Below are positions 11,636-21,413 of a DNA stretch of 64,000 nt, piece after piece; the stretch's first letter is position 1, and the number at the start of each line of letters is the position of its first letter. Position numbers and translations under genes: made by a program. The notes below the pieces were generated by a model, which ran no database searches, was not told the DNA's origin, and worked only from the letters and a program-made list of their open reading frames with translations. The stretch comes from Megalobrama amblycephala (taxonomy: Eukaryota; Chordata; Actinopteri; Cypriniformes; Xenocyprididae), in NCBI RefSeq assembly GCF_018812025.1, contig NC_063046.1, positions 402,328 to 466,327 of the forward strand, given 5' to 3'.

Positions 11636-12209
11636 ATGGAGGCAAAAGCATTAAACTTGGTTGTACTGAGGACAATAGGAGCTGAGAAGAGTGCATCAGG
11701 AAACACAATACAGGGACAACATCCTTTCACATCAAAGAAAAGCACAAAATCCATCACACAAGATGTTGTTGAGCGGTCTGTTACTGTCTGTGGGTTTTCA
11801 GTCAATGTTCATGACACACCAGGATTATCTGACACAGTCATGTGTGAAGATGAGATTCTGCAGATTTATGGAAAGGTTTTTCAGAAATGTGAATCTGGTC
11901 CCTGTGTGTTTCTGCTGGTCATCAAAGCTGACAGATTCACTGAAGAAGAGAGAAAAACTGTGGAGAAGATTGAGGAGCTGCTGGAAGAAAAACGCTTGGA
12001 GAAAACCTGGATTATCTTCACTAATGGAAAACAATTGGTAAAAGAAAACAAGACAATAAAAGAATTCATTGATGACTCTGAACCATTGAAGACATTTGTT
12101 CAGAAATACAATCAGAGATACCACGTGGTCAACAAGTCAGAAGAACATAATGTGGCACACAATAAAATGCTACTTGCAAAAATGATCCAGACAAATTTGG
12201 AGTTAAAGG
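11636..12209 (+). CDS. Two-domain GIMAP gene A, exon with first AIG1 domain
   Basis: The exon starts after an acceptor at 11,621, has ATG at 11,636 and ends at 12,209 with donor GTGAGT in phase 1, giving residues 1-191. AIG1 features are the SASGNTI segment after the P-loop, DTPG (residues 60-63, G3), ESGPCVFLLVI, and RYHVVNKSE at the G5 position. The P-loop is degenerate: residues 12-19 read RTIGAEKS where the sister gene at 58,015 has GKIGAGKS, so both key glycines are changed (R12, E17). The G4 motif reads TNGK (129-132) instead of TxxD. GTP binding by this domain is therefore doubtful, which is inference. Joined to 12,593-13,623 it encodes 534 residues. Reading on through the donor would stop at 12,220. 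Confidence 0.8.
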
Positions 12210-12346
12210 GTGAGTCTTAATATCAAATGTTTAACAAAAGTTTTTATTTGAAATGTAAAATTTTATTTGAATTTTTGGACATTTTAGGCAACATTACCCA
12301 AGACAGAGGAGAACCCAACAAATTCAAATTTCTTCCTCTAGTATGC

Positions 12347-12485
12347 AGTAAATTCCCTGATGTTGAATTGCTCAGGGTTCATATGGGAACCACCAGCAGT
12401 GTGTTAAATGCAGTGTTTTGGTGTTACTGCTGGTGGTTCCCATATGAACCCTGAGCAGTGTTAATTCAACATCAGGGAATTTACT
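12347..12485. mobile_element. Intronic hairpin MITE inside GIMAP gene A
   Basis: Two arms of about 54-60 nt are inverted copies: the left includes CAGGGTTCATATGGGAACCA, the right TGGTTCCCATATGAACCCTG. They are separated by about 25 nt. It lies wholly in the 383-bp intron between the two GTPase-domain exons, so the transcript would carry a strong stem-loop before splicing. Confidence 0.85.
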
Positions 12486-12592
12486 CTGTATAGGTTTCCA
12501 GGTTGTAATTAATAAAATCAAACTACTAGTCATATAGTTAATGCATTTATTCTTGTAAATTATTGAAATAGTCTGTTTTCTCCATTATACAG

Positions 12593-13623
12593 CATCAGAA
12601 GGAGGGAGGCTACTCAGACGAATTCCTGCCATTGAAAACAGTGCTTCCAATGAACAGCACACTGCTGCCAGTCTCTCATCCAGACGGATTGTTCTTCTGG
12701 GTAAAACTGGTGTTGGGAAGAGTGCATCTGGAAACACAATACTGAAGCAGAAAGTGTTCATATCTAAGATGAGAATGAATTCAGTAACCAGTGTTTGTTC
12801 AGAAGCTCACTCCACTGTTTCAGGCAGATCTGTGTCTGTAGTTGATACTCCTGGATTCTTTGACACAGAGATGAAACATGAAGAGTTATCTAAGGAGATA
12901 GCGAGAAGTGTTTATATATCCAGTCCTGGACCTCATGCTTTTCTCATTCTGTTCAGAGTAGATGACAGATTCACTGAACATGAGCAGCAGATTCCTCAGA
13001 TTATTGAGATGATGTTTGGTCAGGAGGTGTTAAAATACTCCATCATTCTCTTCACTCGTGGAGATCAGCTAGAAGATGATGAGACAGTAGAGGAACTCAT
13101 TAAGGAGAAAAGTGCATTAAGACATCTAGTTCAGCAGTGTGGAGGCAGATTTCACGTCTTCAACAATAAAGATCAGAATAACAGAGAGCAGGTGGATGAT
13201 CTACTGCAGAAGATTGACACAATGATAGAGCAGAATGGAGGAGGACACTACAGTAATCAGATGTTTGAAGATGCTCAGAAATTCAGACGAGAGAAGGAAG
13301 AGAGGAGACAGAGAGAGGAAGAAAAGAGAAAACAACAAGTGGAGAAACAAATACAAGAGGAGCTTAAGAGAACTCTAAAGTTAGAAGTACAACATGAAAG
13401 TGAATTTGATAAATTTTATATGCACTATGAGCATAGGTTCAGCTTTTCAGCCTTTGTAATGAGTAAACTGGGAAGCATGAGTTTTGGTGCATGCATTGGT
13501 GGAGCTACTGGTGCAATTGCAGGAATTCCCGCTGGCCCTGCTGGTATAGCTGCTGGTGCAATGCTTGGTGCTGCTGCTGGTGCTGCTGCTGGAGCAGCAA
13601 TGGGTGCAGCTTTTAGCTTGTAA
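12593..13623 (+). CDS. Two-domain GIMAP gene A, exon with second AIG1 domain and Gly/Ala tail
   Basis: Acceptor TTATACAG ends at 12,592. The phase-1 join restores the frame (A192 onward) to the stop at 13,621-13,623. The second AIG1 domain is canonical: G1 GKTGVGKS (residues 228-235), G3 DTPG (276-279), G4 TRGD (346-349), then VFNNKD at G5 and the DDLLQKIDTMIEQNGGGHYS segment. Residues about 422-460 are charged, Arg/Glu/Lys/Gln-rich and probably coiled coil. The last about 50 residues are a Gly/Ala-rich hydrophobic tail with GxxxG/AxxxA spacing, a likely membrane or glycine-zipper segment (inference). Fish GIMAPs with several AIG1 domains are known; mammalian GIMAP8 has three. Confidence 0.88.
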
Positions 13624-14013
13624 TGTGGGACAAATTCTCATGGCCGCTAGTTTAGGGGTTCCAAAATGACAAAGATGTTCAAAAAAAGATGTCCACACAT
13701 CACCCCATCCTCCACCACTGGTTCATGTTTCAATCTGACAAGGGGCCCATCTGAAGAAAATGCAATCTAGATATGGTTTTAATGTTATTTGTGTTTGTTT
13801 TAGCTGTTCCACATTTGTGTTGGGTGATATATAAATCATTTATTTTTATTCTTATTAACCATATAGGTAGCAAAGAAGAGAGATTTTTCCCTTGTAAATT
13901 CTGAAAAGAATAGTCTTTCAAAGCCTTTAACTTTTTTAAGAATCTTAAAAGAATCATTTAAAAACAAGTATTTTGAATTTTTCATAAGTTTATTTGTTAA
14001 TGTCTTTTGCACA
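13624..14013. other. 3' flank of GIMAP gene A
   Basis: AT-rich noncoding sequence; probably includes the 3' UTR. No distinctive poly(A) context could be fixed from sequence alone. Confidence 0.4.
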
Positions 14014-14460
14014 GTCCCGGCACCACGAGGGGGCAAAAGGGGGCATTGCCCCCTCAGATCTGATTTGTGCCCACAAGTAGCAAAAGCATCATATACTAGA
14101 TGTGCTTTGCTCTAAATAATTACAAAATCAAACCAAATTGAGTGTAAATTGAACAGCAGGTACATGATGACAAATTAAATCTTAAAAAAAAAAAATCTCC
14201 ATAAACATGCAGTTAATTCCCAGACTCTTTTTGTCCAGACACTCATTAAGAAAAATGTCCATACCATCCTTAATTTGTAAGCAAAACACTAAAGGCTCTT
14301 TGGCCAGTTGTCTGTCATCATCCGTTTCAGCCTGTGAAAATTGAAGAAGGGCTTGTTCCTGGTCTTCCTCTTTCAATATCAGAAAGCACAGCTCTTCCAC
14401 TAAAGCCTTGAAGACTTTTGGTTGTTGTGCAGCCATTCAAGTGCAGCGCAGAAGTCTTCT
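14014..14460 (-). mobile_element. hAT-like terminus with a short minus-strand frame
   Basis: CAGTCCCGGCACCACGAGGG at about 14,013 and the AAGGGGGCATTGCCCCCTC run resemble hAT-type ends such as the one at 4,150-4,182. A minus-strand frame of 84 codons (14,436 to 14,182) follows. Its product is not recognised. The opposite terminus was not located, so this may be a truncated copy. Confidence 0.4.
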
Positions 14461-14820
14461 GTGATCCGTGGCTCCTTCATGAGAGAAGGGTATACCTATA
14501 TATACTATATATACTATATTATATACTTATAAGTACACATAGTTAATTAATAGGGATGTAGTTAATTAATAATGTAACAGGAACACATTAAAATAAAGGG
14601 TTTCACTTTATTTAAAGGTGTCTTATTACACTGTAGTTATACATTTAAATACTAAGTAATATTAAGTAACTACATGTACTTTGTTAATTTCTTCACTGGC
14701 AAAACATCTACCATCAGCAGTCAGTTCTCAGCTCCACACACACAGGAACAGAGACCAACCACATACACAGCCACACACCTCCTCTCTTCATTCTCTCCTC
14801 ACTTACTGAGACAAAAGTAT

Positions 14821-15129
14821 CCAAACTCCATATACACTACATCACTTGGTCCCATCATACAGGCACATGGTTTCTCCTACCATTGCTATGCTGATGACAC
14901 TCAGCTCTTCCTTTCATTTCATCCAGATGATCCAGATGACATCTCGGCATGGACGAAGGAACATCATCTGCCGCTCAACCTGGCTAAGACTGAGCTTCTC
15001 GTCTTCTCTGCCAATCCGACTCTAAATCACGATTTCAGTATCCAGCTAGGCACATCCTCAATTACCCCATCAAATTCGTCCAGAAATCTTGGAGTAATCC
15101 TTGACGGTCAACTGACCTTCAAAGACCAC
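14821..15129 (+). pseudogene. LINE reverse transcriptase, part 1
   Basis: An RT palm fragment with the catalytic YADD at 14,887-14,898, followed by LNLAKTELLVFSA and NLGVILDGQLTFKDH. The frame is broken at 15,130 by the LTR-element insertion and resumes at 17,430 with HIAKTARS, exactly as a continuous LINE would read. Confidence 0.85.
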
Positions 15130-15461
15130 TGTAACGAGGTTAGTAGATATGGGAAGAAGGAGGCGGGAACCGGCGAACATTGAACAAAAGTTTAATACCA
15201 AAATAAACAAAGAACAAAACGAAAGTAATGCCGGCAGACCCTCGCGGACGTCTGCCGGCCACACAAACATAATAAAACATAACATAAAGTCCAGGCCTGG
15301 TCCTCTCTCGTCCTCCACGGTCGTCGCTCCTCCTTTTATGCTCCCGGAGCTCCTCCGTGAGAGACTCAAGGCCGGTGCGCCTCCCAGGTGTAGCTCGTTA
15401 ACTCTCGCGCCACCGGCCTCGCGCCGTTCCCTCACGGCTCTCGCCCGCCCTGGTCGCCACA
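15130..15461 (-). mobile_element. LTR copy 1 of tandem LTR element
   Basis: 332 bp, TG...CA ends. It reads as an LTR on the minus strand: a TATA-type CATAAAAGGA (complement of 15,332-15,341), an ATTAAA signal (complement of 15,191-15,196) toward its 3' end, and between them a perfect 10-bp stem GCCGGCAGAC/GTCTGCCGGC at 15,230-15,259. The 5-bp target duplication ACCAC precedes it at 15,125-15,129. Confidence 0.88.
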
Positions 15462-16110
15462 TACCCCCATCGCCCCTCGCAGGCCGGGGGGGTACCTCCG
15501 AGACTGCGCTCTACTCCCCCCCCGGGGCCTGTCTCGGCGGCCGCAGCACCTGGGGGTAAGGACAGACGAGACGAGAGAAAGGAGACGGAAGCAAGGGGAG
15601 CGACAGGACGAGAGAGGGGAGAGAGGAAAAAGAGAAAAAAAAATTCTTGGTCCGGTTCCCCGACACACTGCCGCTCGGTCCTCAGCCTGCCAGAGGCTCT
15701 TTCTCGCGGTGCCATGCGGTGGCACTGGACGCTCGGTGGACGGCCCGATCCTCGACCGCCTCCTGGCGGCCGGCGATGGCTCCTCCGGCTGAGGGCAGCC
15801 GGCAGCGAGTCCCCCGTCCCCTGCTCCTCCCCTTCATGGCGGACGGCAGCAGGCTCCGGCCCACGGCGGACGGCGGCGACTCCTCCGCTCCCTCCAGGTC
15901 CAGGACGGCAGCCACCCCACCTCGTCCCAGGAGCACGGCATCCGGGTCTCCGTCCCACCTTTCACAAGGCTCCAGCACCACCGCCTCGGGCAGCCTCTCG
16001 CGGTCTACACACACTCCCGCGCTGCCCGAACTCCGCAGCACCGCGATCCCCCTCAGCAGCGAGGGCTCTTCGACAGCATGTCCCTCCTTCCTCCCGGGTT
16101 TCGGCACCAA
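15462..16110 (-). mobile_element. LTR-element internal region, body 1
   Basis: 649 bp, GC-rich, no gag, protease, RT or integrase motif in any frame. On the minus strand a primer binding site lies one base from the LTR (16,092-16,109). The other border, next to LTR copy 1, is purine-rich on the minus strand (GAGGGGCGATGGGGGTA), a plausible polypurine tract. A body of this size without genes fits a terminal-repeat retrotransposon in miniature (TRIM-like). Confidence 0.8.
16092..16109 (-). promoter_or_regulatory. Primer binding site, tRNA-Phe type (body 1)
   Basis: Plus-strand TCCCGGGTTTCGGCACCA equals the 3' end of vertebrate tRNA-Phe(GAA) plus CCA over all 18 bases, so the minus strand is a perfect primer site one base away from the LTR. 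Confidence 0.85.
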
Positions 16111-16442
16111 TGTAACGAGGTTAGTAGATATGGGAAGAAGGAGGCGGGAACCGGCGAACATTGAACAAAAGTTTAATACCAAAATAAACAAAGAACAAAA
16201 CGAAAGTAATGCCGGCAGACCCTCGCGGACGTCTGCCGGCCACACAAACATAATAAAACATAACATAAAGTCCAGGCCTGGTCCTCTCTCGTCCTCCACG
16301 GTCGTCGCTCCTCCTTTTATGCTCCCGGAGCTCCTCCGTGAGAGACTCAAGGCCGGTGCGCCTCCCAGGTGTAGCTCGTTAACTCTCGCGCCACCGGCCT
16401 CGCGCCGTTCCCTCACGGCTCTCGCCCGCCCTGGTCGCCACA
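16111..16442 (-). mobile_element. LTR copy 2 (shared middle LTR)
   Basis: 332 bp, essentially identical to copy 1, with the same TATA-like box, ATTAAA and hairpin (16,211-16,240). It serves as 3' LTR of one body and 5' LTR of the other. Confidence 0.88.
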
Positions 16443-17091
16443 TACCCCCATCGCCCCTCGCAGGCCGGGGGGGTACCTCCGAGACTGCGCTCTACTCCCC
16501 CCCGGGGCCTGTCTCGGCGGCCGCAGCACCTGGGGGTAAGGACAGACGAGACGAGAGAAAGGAGACGGAAGCAAGGGGAGCGACAGGACGAGAGAGGGAG
16601 AGAGGAAAAAGAGAAAAAAAAAATTCTTGGTCCGGTTCCCCGACACACTGCCGCTCGGTCCTCAGCCTGCCAAGAGGCTCTTTCTCGCGGTGCCATGCGG
16701 TGGCACTGGACGCTCGGTGGACGGCCCGATCCTCGACCGCCTCCTGGCGGCCGGCGATGGCTCCTCCGGCTGAGGGCAGCCGGCAGCGAGTCCCCCGTCC
16801 CCTGCTCCTCCCCTTCATGGCGGACGGCAGCAGGCTCCGGCCCACGGCGGACGGCGGCGACTCCTCCGCTCCCTCCAGGTCCAGGACGGCAGCCACCCCA
16901 CCTCGTCCCAGGAGCACGGCATCCGGGTCTCCGTCCCACCTTTCACAAGGCTCCAGCACCACCGCCTCGGGCAGCCTCTCGCGGTCTACACACACTCCCG
17001 CGCTGCCCGAACTCCGCAGCACCGCGATCCCCCTCAGCAGCGAGGGCTCTTCGACAGCATGTCCCTCCTTCCTCCCGGGTTTCGGCACCAA
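16443..17091 (-). mobile_element. LTR-element internal region, body 2
   Basis: 649 bp and nearly identical to body 1, apart from compensating one-base indels (for example near 16,600 and 16,672). It carries the same tRNA-Phe-type primer site at 17,073-17,090. No coding domain. The 981-bp repeat period is a multiple of three, which lets a meaningless frame run through both units. Confidence 0.8.
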
Positions 17092-17424
17092 TGTAACGAG
17101 GTTAGTAGATATGGGAAGAAGGAGGCGGGAACCGGCGAACATTGAACAAAAGTTTAATACCAAAATAAACAAAGAACAAAACGAAAGTAATGCCGGCAGA
17201 CCCTCGCGGACGTCTGCCGGCCACACAAACATAATAAAACATAACATAAAGTCCAGGCCTGGTCCTCTCTCGTCCTCCACGGGTCGTCGCTCCTCCTTTT
17301 ATGCTCCCGGAGCTCCTCCGTGAGAGACTCAAGGCCGGTGCGCCTCCCAGGTGTAGCTCGTTAACTCTCGCGCCACCGGCCTCGCGCCGTTCCCTCACGG
17401 CTCTCGCCCGCCCTGGTCGCCACA
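17092..17424 (-). mobile_element. LTR copy 3
   Basis: 333 bp, one extra G near 17,282 relative to the others. Followed by target duplication ACCAC at 17,425-17,429, matching the one before copy 1, so the whole 2,295-bp three-LTR array sits within one insertion site. Confidence 0.88.
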
Positions 17425-17429
17425 ACCAC

Positions 17430-17968
17430 ATTGCGAAGACAGCTCGGTCATGCAGATTTGCACTTTACAACATCAGGAAAATCAGGCCCTTCCTAACAGA
17501 ACATGCAACACAACTTCTGGTCCAGGCTCTGGTCATTTCTAGGCTTGATTACTGCAATGCTCTTCTGGCTGGACTGCTATCATGCACAATCAAGCCACTA
17601 CAAATGATTCAGAACGCTGCAGCATGTCTTGTCTCCTCTTCATCTCTCTTTGCTGGCTACTACTTGCAGCTCGCATCAAATTCAAGGCATTGACACTCGC
17701 TTACAGATCTACCACAGGCTCAGCACCCTCCTACTTCCACTCACTCTTACGAGTTTACACTCCTACCAGAAGCCTACGCTCACTAAAGGACCGAAGGTTC
17801 GTGGTACCATCACAGAGAGGCACGAAATCACTTTCCAGAACATTCTCATTCACTGTTCCTTGCTGGTGGAACGATCTTCCTGCCTCCATCCGGAATGCAG
17901 AATCCCTGGCAATATTCAAAAGACAGCTGAAAACTCATCTCTTTCGTGAGCACTTAACCTCATCCTAA
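17430..17968 (+). pseudogene. LINE reverse transcriptase, part 2 (C-terminal)
   Basis: Continues the RT after the LTR insertion: HIAKTARSCRFALYNIRKIR, VISRLDYCNALLAGL, then a frame change near 17,600-17,650 and AARIKFKALTLAYRS, PCWWNDLPASIRNAE and AIFKRQLKTHLF to the stop near 17,966. An A-run follows, then the LINE tail. The frame change makes it inactive. Confidence 0.85.
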
Positions 17969-18310
17969 AAAAAAAAAAAAAAAAAAAATCTTATACCTAT
18001 CCTTTCACTTCCTCTAATCCCTCTCTATTGTAGTTTATGATACTCTGAGCACTGCCTAAAACTTGTATTGTGAGCACTTCTTGTCTATTTGCCTCGTCAT
18101 GATGACTCGCTTGTTGTATTCCTCACTTGTAAGTCGCTTTGGATAAAAGTGTCTGCCAAATGAATAAATGTAAATGTACTTACTATAGGGTTAGGATTAG
18201 TGTTTGGTTTGGTTTAGGGTTAATTGCATGTAATTATGCATAATTTATAGTTATTACTATAGTAACTACATAACATATGTAACAATTACACTGTAAAATA
18301 AAGTGTAACC

Positions 18311-18956
18311 TTACTTGTCAAATGTTGTACAAATCAAAGGCTGTTACAATATATCTTTGAGTGTAAAAGTGCATATAGATGCTCAGATACACAGAAACAG
18401 AAACAAGTTTTTGTCAGCATAGTGATTTATTTAACGTGTTTGGGAGAAACCCAGCTCCTGTGATAAATATCCTCTATTTAAACAGCTTATTAAAATTAAT
18501 ATTGTGCACATAGTGTATTAAGATATTCTAATTACCATGTCTTAATGAAGAAAAATAACCATAATCTCTTACAGGACAATACATAGAGACTAAAGAAAGA
18601 GGCGGAAGAGAAAACAGAATATCAACATGTCCAGCAGAGAATGTTCTATGAATGATGTTAATACAATAGAGACACTAAATAAAATAGAATTACTTGCAAC
18701 ATTTTTTGAAGAATGTTCAAAATGTAAAAAAGGTCCTGTATAATAGCCTGAATCAAATCCTTGTGATTTATTCTAATTTAGTTGTGCTTAACGAGCAATG
18801 CAGAGATGAGTGTATAAGCTGATTCACTCAATCACTGACCACACAAACATACACACACCTGAGAAATAAAGACACTAACCGGGAAGTTTTGGTTCTCAGT
18901 TAATAGTGTTAAGATGAGTTTTTGTTTCTTGCAACTGTCACCATTGGCTTGCTCAG
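18311..18956. other. AT-rich intergenic stretch
   Basis: No gene, RNA or repeat structure recognised. Confidence 0.4.
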
Positions 18957-19245
18957 TTAAAGGATTAGTCCACTTTTAAATAAACTTTTCCTGATAATTT
19001 ACTCACCCTCATGTCATCCAAGATGTCCATGTCTTTCTTTCTTCAGTCAAAAAGAAATTAAGGTTTTTGATGTAAACATTCTAGGATTTTCCTCCATATC
19101 ATTCATTTCAATGGGCACCAGACAGTTGAAGGTACAAATGGCAGTTTCAGTGCAGCTTCAAAGGGCTTTAAACGACACCAGATGATGAATAAGGGTCTTA
19201 TCTAGAGAAACGATTGGCCATTTAAAAAAAAAAAAAAAAAAAAAA
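18957..19245. mobile_element. Foldback MITE-like element, copy 2 (left part)
   Basis: TTAAAGGATTAGTCCACTTT then TTTCCTGATAATTTACTCAC, CATGTCATCCAAGATGTCCA and GCTTCAAAGGGCTTTAAACG match the family at 5,410-5,912 and 36,893-37,555. Ends at an A-run near 19,245; the right arm is absent or replaced. Confidence 0.7.
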
Positions 19246-19580
19246 GTTTAAGTTTTATAAGCACAAATGCTGGCCTTGCTCTTTTCTCCGATGCGCGTTT
19301 GTGACGTCACGTAATACGCAATTACGTTGAAAAGGTCATTTAACTCCTCACGTTGCACCTCAGACAGTCCATCCTGGTTTACTTGCACTGGAATTGACAT
19401 TTGCTCAGGCTGATTCTCCATCTTAACACTGCACTGCATATATCGCTTTCTTTTTTTCAAAACAAAAAAAAACCTTTCAAAATAAAGGTCCTTGAATACC
19501 TCCACACATAATTTTATGCTTCACACAGATCTTCAACAGGTCACTGAAGTCCCTTCCTGCTTTAAATGCTCCATCATCAT
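19246..19580. other. Probable transposon interior, unidentified
   Basis: Contains a short minus-strand frame (19,505-19,248) without recognisable domains. Sits between two MITE pieces and is probably part of one of them. Confidence 0.35.
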
Positions 19581-19761
19581 TGACTTCCATAATATTTTTT
19601 TTCTACTATGGTAGTGGCCCAAAGCAGCCTGGTAACAAACTTTCTTCAAAATATCTTCATTTGCATTCAGTAAGTACACAGAAATTTATACAAGTTTGGA
19701 ACAACCTGATGGTGAGAAAATGATGACAGAATTTTCATTTTTGGGTGAACTATCCCTTTAA
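19581..19761. mobile_element. MITE right half (GGGTGAACTATCCC end)
   Basis: GTTTGGAACAACCTGATGGT, TGATGACAGAATTTTCATTT and TTTGGGTGAACTATCCCTTT form the common right end of a fish MITE family, also seen at 8,935-8,992 and 24,935-24,973. Confidence 0.6.
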
Positions 19762-19774
19762 GATGATCTTAAGA

Positions 19775-19990
19775 ACACCCTAGTGTACTCAACTGTGCTA
19801 TTTTGAGACACCATGGATATATGTATTTAGTTACTTGTAGAGTTGTAGTACACTTAAACCCATAGTGTACTACAAGTGGTAACTAAATACATTTTAATAC
19901 AGAGATAGCATGTTAAATGCACATTTTGTTCATATTCATGGTGTCTCAAAATAGCACAGTTGAGTACACTTAGATGTTCTTAAAAAGTAT
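19775..19990. mobile_element. Hairpin MITE
   Basis: CTCAACTGTGCTATTTTGAG (about 19,788) and CTCAAAATAGCACAGTTGAG (about 19,944) are exact inverse complements; further inverted pairs lie inside (GTAGTACAC / GTGTACTAC). Ends carry TTAAGAACA / TGTTCTTAA. Confidence 0.75.
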
Positions 19991-20080
19991 TAAAGAAGAG
20001 TTTTTTGTATATTAAGTACAAAATTAGTGCATGAAAATAGAGCACTTTAAGAACATTATGGAAGTGTACTTTTTTTTTTT

Positions 20081-20390
20081 ACCTGGAAATGTGCGTGTCA
20101 GTGGGTGGGGCTGTGTGGGTGTGGTAATGTGGGCTGGTGTGGCTACAGTGCCCCGATCATCAGCACTGGCACCCCCAAGTGTGCGTTCTCTCCCCACTGC
20201 TTTTCTCCCTGTACACCAACAACTGCAAAAGACCCCTCTGTCAAACTCCTGAAGTTTGCAGACGACACAAGTCTCACTGGCTTCATCCAGGATGGTGACA
20301 TCATTCAAGTTCCTGGGCACCACCATCTCTCAGGACCTGAAGTGGGACAATCACATTGACTGCAAAGTGAAAAAGTACAAATACAACTGA
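20081..20390 (+). pseudogene. CR1/L2-like LINE RT fragment
   Basis: Reads LLKFADDTSLTGFIQDGD near 20,243-20,300, with the FADD catalytic motif, then after a frame change and deletion FKFLGTTISQDLKWDNHID-like sequence. It is the same family as the minus-strand copy at 33,875-34,856. The 5' block (20,081-20,150) resembles 2,290-2,370. Inactive fragment. Confidence 0.75.
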
Positions 20391-20708
20391 CTTAAAGCCA
20401 CAAAGCCTGAAATCAACTGCAAATAAAAGACATTAAATCTCTCCATGAGATCTCAGCAGAGGATGATTAAACAACTCCACAAACAGCATTATCAGACATT
20501 TTGTTTTTAAATGTCAGTATAGTTTCAATCAGACTTTTCTTATATAAAGGTAAATGTCAAGTCATCATTTCTAATCATGTAAGAATAATGACTGTTCTCT
20601 CTTATTTCACAGGAATTCAACATCTGCTGTGTCATCTTGGATTCAGGAAATTTCCATTCTGACCTCTTTTCTGTTCTGGTGGGTGGAGCTGATGACATCT
20701 GAAGAGTT
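20391..20708. other. Upstream region of the GIMAP pseudogene
   Basis: AT-rich with no recognised gene; directly precedes the TATA box at 20,709. Confidence 0.4.
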
Positions 20709-20780
20709 TATAAATCTGGGATCTTTCAAAAACTGAGACTAAACTCACACACTTACAAGTGTCAGAAGATCAGCATTGCA
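20709..20780 (+). promoter_or_regulatory. TATA promoter and noncoding exon 1 of GIMAP pseudogene
   Basis: TATAAA at 20,709-20,714. Transcription would start near 20,740. The putative exon ends GCATTGCA at 20,780, with consensus donor GTGAGT. Preserved although the coding part downstream is dead. Confidence 0.5.
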
Positions 20781-21413
20781 GTGAGTATTTTTACATCTTT
20801 ACACTTTAATAGCAGATTTAACATGCTTGTTTGATGTTGTTGTTGTCTTTCTAGTCAGTGTGTTATAAAAAGATAGAAGTGATAGATGTGATAATTCTGC
20901 AGCTTAACTAAACATGGAGCTGAATGAGGGGATTTCATGTCATTATGAAACTGAGTCTGAGGTGTGGCTGAGGAAAATTTTTCTCAGAGCTGCTGGAACA
21001 AAAGATGAACAAAAATGACAGTTTAGTGTTCAAAATCTGTGAACTGGGTGTTTTATTATGATTTACTGGGTAAACATGACTTAAGTTTCACTAAAGTTAT
21101 CCCAAAGTTATCTTCAAGCTTTATACCTGTTGATATGAACATTTCAGTAGATCTGACAGCATTTCCTGTAATGTGGAATAATGCTGTCAGTTATTTGCAT
21201 GTTAAAGAATATCCAGATAAATTCACACCATGATAAAATCAGCTGGACATTTCTTGTCTGGAGATCCAACAGCACAAAAACATGAAGTATAAAGCTCTGA
21301 AATTTGTTTATTGAATTTTGTGTTTAGTTTTTGAATAGAAAGGAATGAAATATTTCTGTTCACTGGATACATTTGTGCAAAATTATAATAATAAAGATTT
21401 GCTGTTTTTACAG

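Larger units (their letters stand above)
14682..18173 (+). mobile_element. Non-LTR retrotransposon (LINE), 5'-truncated and interrupted
   Basis: The LINE carries reverse-transcriptase coding remnants on either side of an LTR-element insertion. It ends in the tail AAGTCGCTTTGGATAAAAGT then GTCTGCCAAATGAATAAATG, and is bounded by an 8-bp repeat ATGTACTT at 14,674-14,681 and 18,174-18,181 (the right one overlaps the AATGT-type tail, so its exact length is ambiguous). Bases 14,682-14,820 do not read as RT and may be a 5' UTR fused by internal deletion. Confidence 0.75.
14598..18310. mobile_element. Small TIR element split by a LINE
   Basis: The left end GGGTTTCACTTTATTT and the right end (inverse complement GGTTACACTTTATTTTACAG) are inverted copies. 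The left (14,598-14,681) and right (18,182-18,310) pieces would rejoin as one short noncoding element if the LINE at 14,682-18,173 were removed. The (T)TAGGGTTAG-like bases at 18,187 belong to it and are not telomeric. Confidence 0.6.

Noticed and set aside
15647..17323. Open frame of 558 codons on the + strand, and long minus-strand frames opposite
   Set aside because: It runs through two copies of a 981-bp LTR-element unit. The period is a multiple of three and the sequence is GC-rich, so stops are rare. No retroelement or host domain is visible in any frame.
18185..18225. Internal telomere-like repeat
   Set aside because: Only a couple of GGGTTAG-like units, and they belong to a TIR element split by the LINE.
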